The translations under genes were made by a program, and so were the position numbers. Shown piece by piece: positions 6,852-11,802 of a stretch of DNA of 11,802 nt. Each line of letters begins with the position of its first letter. Position 1 is the first letter of the stretch. The notes beneath the pieces are model-generated. The model was not told where the DNA came from. It was given only the letters and a program-made list of their open reading frames with translations, and made no database searches. Source of the stretch: Planctomycetaceae bacterium UBA4655 (GTDB lineage: Bacteria; Planctomycetota; Planctomycetia; Pirellulales; UBA1268). The DNA is taken from contig DHLZ01000314.1 of NCBI GenBank assembly GCA_002405515.1, positions 1 to 11,802 of the forward strand. The letters run 5' to 3'.

Positions 6852-8006
6852 ATGTCGACCGACGCCGCCACGACGAGCCAGGATTCGCCGGCCGACGAGC
6901 CCGCTCCGCCGGCACGCCCGCGGCTCGAGATCGACCGCTTTTTCCAGGCGCTCGTGAAGTTCAACGGCAGCGATCTTCACCTGAAGGTCGGCCAGCCGCC
7001 GATCGTCCGCGTGAAGGGAGCGCTCCAGCCGCTCAAGGCCGACCGCATCGACGACGAGACGATGCGGAGGCTCTGCATGCCGCTCATGAACGAGCGGCAG
7101 CGGGGCATCTTCGACAAGGACGGCGGGGCCGACTTCGCCTACACGACGACGGTGGACGGCAAGAAGTGGCGGTTTCGCGTGAACCTGCTCACGCAGCAGG
7201 GTGCGATGGGGCTCGTCGCCCGCAAGGTCAACGACCAGATCCCAGACTTCGAGAAGCTCTACCTGCCGCCGGCGATCGAGCGGCTCTGCCAGCTCGACCA
7301 GGGGATGGTGCTGCTCGCGGGCGTCACGGGATCGGGCAAGAGCACGACGATCGGCTCGATGCTCAATTACATCAACCGCAACTACCGGAAGCACATCCTC
7401 ACGCTCGAGGATCCGATCGAGTTCATCTTCACCGAGGACAAGTGCCTGATCAACCAGCGGGAGATCGGCACCGACGTCCGCAACTTCGAGATCGGCATGA
7501 AGCATGCCGTCCGCGAGGATCCCGACATCATCCTCGTGGGCGAGTTGCGAGACGTGGAGACCTTCAAGACCGCGATCCACGCCGCGGAGACAGGCCACCT
7601 CGTCTTCGGCACGATCCATGCGGCGAGCGCCCCGAGCACGGTCACGCGAATCCTCGACCTCTTTCCGCAGGAGGAGCACGCCGCGATCCGCAGCGCGATC
7701 GCCTTCAACATGAAGGGGATCGTGGCGCAGAAGCTGCTCAAGTCGATCAAGCCGGGCGTGAGCCGGGTGCCGATCGTCGAGATGATGTTCTTCGACGTGC
7801 TCGTGCGAAAGTACGTGCTCGAGGGGCAGGACCACCTGCTCGCCGATCACATCAGGAAATCCGTCAAGGACGGCATGCAGGATTTCACGCTGAGCCTCAA
7901 GAGCCTCATCGACCAGGGTCTCATCGACCGGCAGGATGCCCTGGAGATCGCGCCCAACCGCGAGGCGCTCATGATGGCTCTCAAGGGGATCGGGGTTTCG
8001 GGATGA
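6852..8006 (+). CDS. pilT: PilT-family type IV pilus motor ATPase
   Basis: A 384-residue hexameric secretion-type ATPase expected on the cytoplasmic face of the membrane; family members power pilus retraction. An acidic, Pro-rich leader (1-25) is followed by the PAS-like N-domain with SDLHLKVGQPPIVRVKG (40-56). All core motifs are present: Walker A GVTGSGKST (157-165), Asp box TLEDPIEF (184-191), Walker B IILVGE (226-231) and His box GHLVFGTIHA (248-257). The C-terminal motif that reads AIRNLIRE in classical PilT aligns here with LVRKYVLE (317-324), so only Arg and the last Glu are kept. No tetracysteine zinc site is present, as expected for PilT rather than GspE. The stop overlaps the start of the next gene. 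No Shine-Dalgarno sequence precedes the ATG. Confidence 0.9.
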   Translation: MSTDAATTSQDSPADEPAPPARPRLEIDRFFQALVKFNGSDLHLKVGQPPIVRVKGALQPLKADRIDDETMRRLCMPLMNERQRGIFDKDGGADFAYTTTVDGKKWRFRVNLLTQQGAMGLVARKVNDQIPDFEKLYLPPAIERLCQLDQGMVLLAGVTGSGKSTTIGSMLNYINRNYRKHILTLEDPIEFIFTEDKCLINQREIGTDVRNFEIGMKHAVREDPDIILVGELRDVETFKTAIHAAETGHLVFGTIHAASAPSTVTRILDLFPQEEHAAIRSAIAFNMKGIVAQKLLKSIKPGVSRVPIVEMMFFDVLVRKYVLEGQDHLLADHIRKSVKDGMQDFTLSLKSLIDQGLIDRQDALEIAPNREALMMALKGIGVSG

Positions 8007-9748
8007 TCCTGGCGGCGGTCGCGAACCAGTCCTGGCCGACCGAACTGGTCGAACCGTTCACCCGCGACCCGGGTGGGCTCGCCCTGGTGCCGCTCGCCGT
8101 CTGGTGGGCCATCGTGCTCGGATGGGTCGCGACCACCGACCGTCTCTCGCAGGACGCCGTGGCGAGCCGTATGCCCGCGGGAACGTGGGGCACGATCCTC
8201 GCCCTCCCATTTCTCGCGGCCGCCCTTCTCGCCTGGTGGGTCCCGTCTCTCCTGGTGGCGATTCCGCTGATGCTCGTCGCGTGGCTGGGGTCGATGTTCG
8301 CCTACGCGAGGGTCCGCAACGCCAAGCTCCCCGCCGAGGAGACCATCCTCACGGCCTCGCATGCGAGGCGGTGTGTCGGGGATGCGCTGAGCGTGGTCGG
8401 CATCTCGCTGCCCGGTTCGGAGACCGCTTCCAAGGCGATCCTGCCGACGGTGTCGCTCGCGGGGGATGCGTCGTCGTCGGCCGACGAGCAGGCAAGGCGG
8501 CTGCAGGCGGCATCGGGGCTGCCCGGGTTCGCCGATGCCGTGGCGATCATCTCGGAGGCCGTCAATGTCGGGGCGTCGGCCGTGCTCCTCGAGCTGGTCG
8601 GCGAGCAGGTGCCAGTCCGCCAGGAGATCGACGGAGTCTGGCATCCGCTCAAGGCGTGGGAGTGGCAACGAGAGAATCGAAAACGGGTTGAACGCTGCGT
8701 GCCGGCGCCGCCGATAGCGAAGCCGCAGGCCGCCGGGATTCGCGACGCCTTGCTCGCCGTAGCGGGCGTGAATCCGCGGGCCGTGAAGGCGAGGGCCTCC
8801 GGCAGGTTTTCGATGAAGCTCGACGGCAAGCCATGGCTCGGACGCGTTGCCACGCAGCGGTCCGCGGCCGGCGAGACGTTCGTCGTGCGGTTCGAACCGC
8901 AGGCCATCCCGTTCAAGTCGCTCGGCGACCTCGGTGTCGGAGAGGAGTTGGCAGGCCGGATCGCGGGGCTTCTCGCACTCGAGAAGGGCCTGTTCGCGGT
9001 CACGTCGCCCGCGTCGAGCGGAGGCTCGACGACGCTCGACCGCGCGGTGAATTCCGCCGACAGGCTGCTCAGGAATTTCATCTCGGTCGAGGATGCCGCC
9101 TCGCCCTACCGCGAGATACAGAACGTGAAGCCTTTCCGGTTCGACCGGCAAAGCGGCGGCACGCCGCTGGCGGCGCTGCAGCAGGCCCTTCGCGAGTATC
9201 CGCAGGTGCTCATGGCGGCCGATCTGCAGGATCCGGAACTGGCCGCCGAACTGGTCTCGCGGGCGGAGGCGGAGAATCTCGTCGTCGTCGGCTTCAAGGC
9301 GGCCGATGCGATCGACGGCATCGGGAAACTCCTCGCGCTCGGGGTCGATCGTCAGAAGCTGGCTGCGTCGCTGCTCGGCGTCGTGTCGCAGAGGCTCGTG
9401 CGGAGGCTCTGCCCGAAATGCCGTGAGGAACGGACGACTCCCCCGGAACTGCTGGTGCGGCTGAAGATGATGCCGGACCAGCTGCCGTCGATCTACGCCG
9501 CGTCGAAGGAGGGCTGCCGGCTCTGCAACGGCACCGGCTATCGCGGTCGCAGGGGCGTCTTCGAACTCGCCGCCGGCGACACGGTTCGGCTGGCGATCGC
9601 GAAGAATGCCGACCGGACCGTCCTGCAGAAGGCGGCCTTGAAGGATGGCATGCGGCCGCTCCCCGAGGCCGGCTTGCGGCTCGTGGCCGAAGGGGTGACG
9701 TCGCTCGAGGAGCTTCAGCGGGCGTTCAAGGAATCGGGCAAGAAGTAG
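8003..9748 (+). CDS. Membrane-anchored GspE-like protein lacking ATPase residues
   Basis: A 581-residue protein. Residues 25-45 and about 62-100 are hydrophobic (three probable membrane spans). Residues about 160-300 match the position of the GspE N2 domain, and 305-580 follow the GspE/PilB C-terminal ATPase fold. The anchor blocks are recognisable, but the catalytic ones are altered. The P-loop position reads SPASSGGSTT (335-344), with Gly341 in place of the essential Lys. The Walker B position reads PQVLMAADLQD (400-410), with Asp407 replacing Glu. The His box position reads ENLVVVGFKA (424-433), with both His lost. Glu363-Asp364 of the Asp box and the zinc motif CPKC (470-473)...CRLC (505-508) are kept. 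The reading frame is intact and overlaps pilT by 4 bases (ATGA). I infer a structural or regulatory partner of the neighbouring ATPase. Confidence 0.85.
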   Translation: MILAAVANQSWPTELVEPFTRDPGGLALVPLAVWWAIVLGWVATTDRLSQDAVASRMPAGTWGTILALPFLAAALLAWWVPSLLVAIPLMLVAWLGSMFAYARVRNAKLPAEETILTASHARRCVGDALSVVGISLPGSETASKAILPTVSLAGDASSSADEQARRLQAASGLPGFADAVAIISEAVNVGASAVLLELVGEQVPVRQEIDGVWHPLKAWEWQRENRKRVERCVPAPPIAKPQAAGIRDALLAVAGVNPRAVKARASGRFSMKLDGKPWLGRVATQRSAAGETFVVRFEPQAIPFKSLGDLGVGEELAGRIAGLLALEKGLFAVTSPASSGGSTTLDRAVNSADRLLRNFISVEDAASPYREIQNVKPFRFDRQSGGTPLAALQQALREYPQVLMAADLQDPELAAELVSRAEAENLVVVGFKAADAIDGIGKLLALGVDRQKLAASLLGVVSQRLVRRLCPKCREERTTPPELLVRLKMMPDQLPSIYAASKEGCRLCNGTGYRGRRGVFELAAGDTVRLAIAKNADRTVLQKAALKDGMRPLPEAGLRLVAEGVTSLEELQRAFKESGKK

Positions 9749-9776
9749 TCTCGCCCATATTCGAAGGGGAAAAGTC

Positions 9777-10376
9777 ATGTCCGCGGAACTCATCACGTCG
9801 CTCCTGCTGGTCGGCGTCTTCGCCGCGGTCACGGTCTCGCTCTCGCTCCAGGGGCTCTGGACGGGCCTGGTCACGATCCCGAACCTGCTCGCGGCCGCGA
9901 CGGTCGCGACCGCCTGGCACGGTGTCGCCGCCGCCTGGCTCGACGGGCTCCTCGGCAGCTTCACCCATCGCCTCGACCTGCTTGCGATCTGGGCCATCTT
10001 TGCGGTGGTGATGCTCCTGCTTCGGGAGGTGACCGACCGCGTGTCGCGGCATCGCGTGGTGTTTCCGCCTCTCGTCGAGAGGATCGGCGGACCGATCGCG
10101 GCCGCCGTCGCGGCATGGATCATGGTCGCGTTCACGGCCGCATCGATTCAGACCGCCCCCTGGCCGGTCGCCGCCGTGCAGAGGACGCCGGAGTCGAGGA
10201 TGCTGCTGGGCATCTCCCCCGACAGGAAATGGCTCCAATTCGTGCGGGGATCGTCGGTGGCGGGGCCGTTTGCGGCGCCATCGACCCCCTTCGACCCGAA
10301 GGCCGACTTCCTCGTGCGGCACGCCCAGCGGAGAATCGGGCTCGAACGGGAAACGTCGCTCCGGGTGAATCGGTAG
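9777..10376 (+). CDS. CvpA-like multi-span membrane protein
   Basis: A 199-residue inner-membrane protein with about four hydrophobic spans (residues 4-26, 30-55, 66-84 and 105-125), followed by a soluble tail. The spacing, with a GLWTGLVTIPNLLA loop between the first two spans, resembles the CvpA family, whose E. coli member is needed for colicin V export. The tail contains PDRKWLQFVRG (148-158) and FDPKADFLVRHAQRR (172-186). I associate this pattern with uncharacterised planctomycete proteins. AAGGGGAA lies before the ATG at a suitable distance, and the gene follows the GspE-like gene after 28 bases. Function here is unknown; position suggests a membrane partner of the secretion-type ATPases. 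Confidence 0.7.
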   Translation: MSAELITSLLLVGVFAAVTVSLSLQGLWTGLVTIPNLLAAATVATAWHGVAAAWLDGLLGSFTHRLDLLAIWAIFAVVMLLLREVTDRVSRHRVVFPPLVERIGGPIAAAVAAWIMVAFTAASIQTAPWPVAAVQRTPESRMLLGISPDRKWLQFVRGSSVAGPFAAPSTPFDPKADFLVRHAQRRIGLERETSLRVNR

Positions 10377-10389
10377 ACGGGCCGCAGTC

Positions 10390-11136
10390 ATGAATCCGAT
10401 TCCGGGTGCCGCCGAGGAGTCCGACAACGGCTCGTACCGCCCGATCAGCAGCCTCGCGGTCGCGGCGGCCGCGGCGGGAGTGCTCTCGGTCGCATGCCTC
10501 GTGAGCCCCGTGGCCTGGGTCGTGCCGCCAGTGGCGATCGCTCTCGCCGTCGCGGCGCTTCGCGAGATCGGCCGCGAGGGATCGGTGAAGGTCGGGCGGA
10601 TCCCCGCGGTTCTCGGCCTCGCGCTCGCGGTGGGCTTCGGGACGCAGTCGGTGTCGTATCGCGCCGTCAGCGACTGGTTCGTCCGGGCGCGGGCCGCGAC
10701 GGCCGCCCGCGAATTCGTCCGTGCCGCGCGGGAATCGAGGTTTGCCGACGCCCGCGACATGTGCAGCCCGACTGCTGGCGGCCTGCGAGACGGTGCGGGC
10801 GTTGCCGTGCCGGACGGACCGCCGCCGGCCTCGGCCTTCGCCTCGCTGCCTGCCGTGGCCCTGCTCGCCCGTTGTTCCGGCTTCGCCGAGAAGATGGGCT
10901 CCGGCTCCGCCGAGGCGACGATGGCCGTGGAGCCGCCGCCGGAGGATTTTCCGGCGGCGCACGCATTCGTCGTGACCGTCCCCTGCCGGCCGCTCGACGG
11001 ACGCGCTGAGGCCCGGGATGCCCGGGTGCGGGTCGTCGTCCAACGGGGTGACCAGCCCGACCGTGGCACCGGCTTCGAACGATGGCAGGTGGTGTGGCAC
11101 GAGGTCGTCTCCCCGATTGGCCGTCCGGTACAATAG
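10390..11136 (+). CDS. Multi-span membrane protein with soluble C-terminal domain
   Basis: A 248-residue protein. A polar N-terminus (1-18, with SYRPISSLAV) leads into three hydrophobic segments (20-38, 43-58 and 70-88). A soluble region of about 150 residues follows, starting with a helix rich in Ala and Arg (96-122). The membrane part resembles the short repeated-span DUF4190 type. The soluble part could be an NTF2-like or similar small alpha/beta fold, but I see no motif that settles it. The gene begins 13 bases after the CvpA-like gene with no clear Shine-Dalgarno sequence, so it probably depends on the upstream message. I associate the layout with planctomycete proteins of unknown function. 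Confidence 0.7.
   Translation: MNPIPGAAEESDNGSYRPISSLAVAAAAAGVLSVACLVSPVAWVVPPVAIALAVAALREIGREGSVKVGRIPAVLGLALAVGFGTQSVSYRAVSDWFVRARAATAAREFVRAARESRFADARDMCSPTAGGLRDGAGVAVPDGPPPASAFASLPAVALLARCSGFAEKMGSGSAEATMAVEPPPEDFPAAHAFVVTVPCRPLDGRAEARDARVRVVVQRGDQPDRGTGFERWQVVWHEVVSPIGRPVQ
11129..11134 (+). promoter_or_regulatory. -10 element of universal stress protein gene
   Basis: TACAAT matches TATAAT at 5 of 6 positions and overlaps the last codons of the preceding gene. It implies a leader of about 70 bases. A -35 match is poor, so an activator or alternative sigma factor may be needed. Confidence 0.4.
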
Positions 11137-11200
11137 AGCGAGTGTGCGGGGCCAGGACGGGTCCGCGATTCCCGCCACCGAAGGCGTTTCGAGGATTCCC

Positions 11201-11205
11201 GGGAG
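11201..11205 (+). promoter_or_regulatory. Ribosome binding site of usp gene
   Basis: GGGAG lies 7 bases before the ATG at 11213. It fixes the start there rather than at in-frame codons further upstream. Confidence 0.65.
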
Positions 11206-11212
11206 CTCCGCC

Positions 11213-11659
11213 ATGCCGACCGTTCTCTTTCCAACCGACTTTTCCACCGCCAGCGACGCCGCGCTCTCCCACGCCGAGGCGCTCGCCAAGCAATCGGGTG
11301 CGGAACTGTTGATCATCCACGTCGAGGAGCCGCCGCTCGCCTACGGTGGCGGCGAGCTCTACTACGGTCTGCCCGAGCCGACCTCCGACCGGATCCAGAA
11401 GATGCTCGCCGACGTGCGGCCAAAGGATCCTGCGGTGAAGTTCAAGCATCGGCTCATGATGGGGGATCCCGCGGGCGAGATCGTGCGGATCGCCGGAGAG
11501 GAGAATGTCGACTCGATCGTGCTCGGCACGCACGGCCGCACCGGCCTCTCGCGGCTCCTCATGGGCAGCGTCGCCGAGGGGGTCGTCCGCCGCGCCCCCT
11601 GCCCGGTGCTCGTCTACCGCGAGTCGGCCAGGCTCGTCGACGGCGAGGCGACGAAGTAG
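11213..11659 (+). CDS. Universal stress protein (UspA family)
   Basis: A 148-residue cytoplasmic single-domain Usp with the start MPTVLFPTDFS. The ATP-binding motif G-2x-G-9x-G-S is complete: Gly105, Gly108, Gly118 and Ser119 within GTHGRTGLSRLLMGS. It is followed by VVRRAPCPVLVYR (124-136), the usual last strand. Asp9 of PTDF fits the nucleotide-binding aspartate of the ATP-binding class. Such proteins help cells through starvation or other stress, often as nucleotide sensors; the specific role here cannot be read from sequence. Length is normal for a single-domain member. It has its own -10 element and ribosome binding site, so it is probably expressed separately from the membrane-protein genes upstream. 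Confidence 0.93.
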   Translation: MPTVLFPTDFSTASDAALSHAEALAKQSGAELLIIHVEEPPLAYGGGELYYGLPEPTSDRIQKMLADVRPKDPAVKFKHRLMMGDPAGEIVRIAGEENVDSIVLGTHGRTGLSRLLMGSVAEGVVRRAPCPVLVYRESARLVDGEATK

Positions 11660-11802
11660 TGTATCGGGCGTCGCTCTTCGTGGTCGTCAAACGTGCTGGT
11701 TCGGGGCTGACCGTATCCCCTCGTCGGCATACGCCGGCTACTGTGCACGGGCAGCCCCTCACGGTCGCCGCTGCTGGGTTAAGGGCGTGGACAAGAGAAC
11801 AC

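Noticed and set aside
8003..9748. Frameshift or sequencing error as the cause of the lost ATPase motifs
   Set aside because: The flanking motif residues stay in register around each changed position, and changes occur at three separate motifs, which an indel would not produce.
7847..10135. Open minus-strand frame of about 762 codons
   Set aside because: It is antisense to pilT, the GspE-like gene and the CvpA-like gene, and its Arg-rich composition shows no family motif.
11660..11802. tRNA or strong terminator after the stress protein gene
   Set aside because: Only short stems (4 bp, such as CGGC/GCCG near 11725) are visible; there is no cloverleaf and no T-run following a hairpin.

Overview
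The window is GC-rich, densely coded bacterial DNA with no RNA genes and no recognisable transposon. I infer a planctomycete, probably related to the Pirellulales. The grounds are the mix of an exported WD40-repeat protein, several short membrane proteins resembling planctomycete-only families, a FucI-like sugar isomerase, and a PilT-type ATPase next to a membrane-anchored GspE-like protein. This is recognition of style, not a database result.

Layout. Bases 1-328 hold no gene I can support. From 2586 down to 329 on the minus strand lies a two-gene unit: a sugar isomerase of the L-fucose isomerase type, then gluconokinase (gntK), overlapping by 4 bases. A short divergent promoter region (2587-2688) separates it from a plus-strand run that fills the rest of the window. 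The first block (2689-5966) encodes an exported WD40 propeller protein, a single-pass membrane protein, ThiS, ThiG and a small two-span membrane protein. Its genes overlap or lie 5-23 bases apart, so it reads as one operon. hisF follows (6028-6804) behind its own extended -10 element.

The next block (6852-11136) encodes a PilT-family ATPase, a membrane-anchored GspE-like protein that has lost the ATPase catalytic residues, a CvpA-like membrane protein and another multi-span membrane protein. The first two genes overlap in ATGA. A universal stress protein gene (11213-11659) with its own -10 element closes the window.

How the genes fit together. ThiS and ThiG are partners in making the thiazole half of thiamine; HisF serves histidine and purine-linked metabolism. 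The isomerase and gluconokinase suggest sugar or sugar-acid use. The most unusual part is the PilT / inactive GspE-like pair. A motor ATPase with intact motifs is translationally coupled to a membrane protein with a GspE fold, a kept tetracysteine zinc site, and no Walker A lysine, Walker B glutamate or His-box histidines. No pilin, platform protein or prepilin peptidase is encoded nearby. I suggest the degenerate protein anchors or regulates the active motor at the membrane; this is inference.
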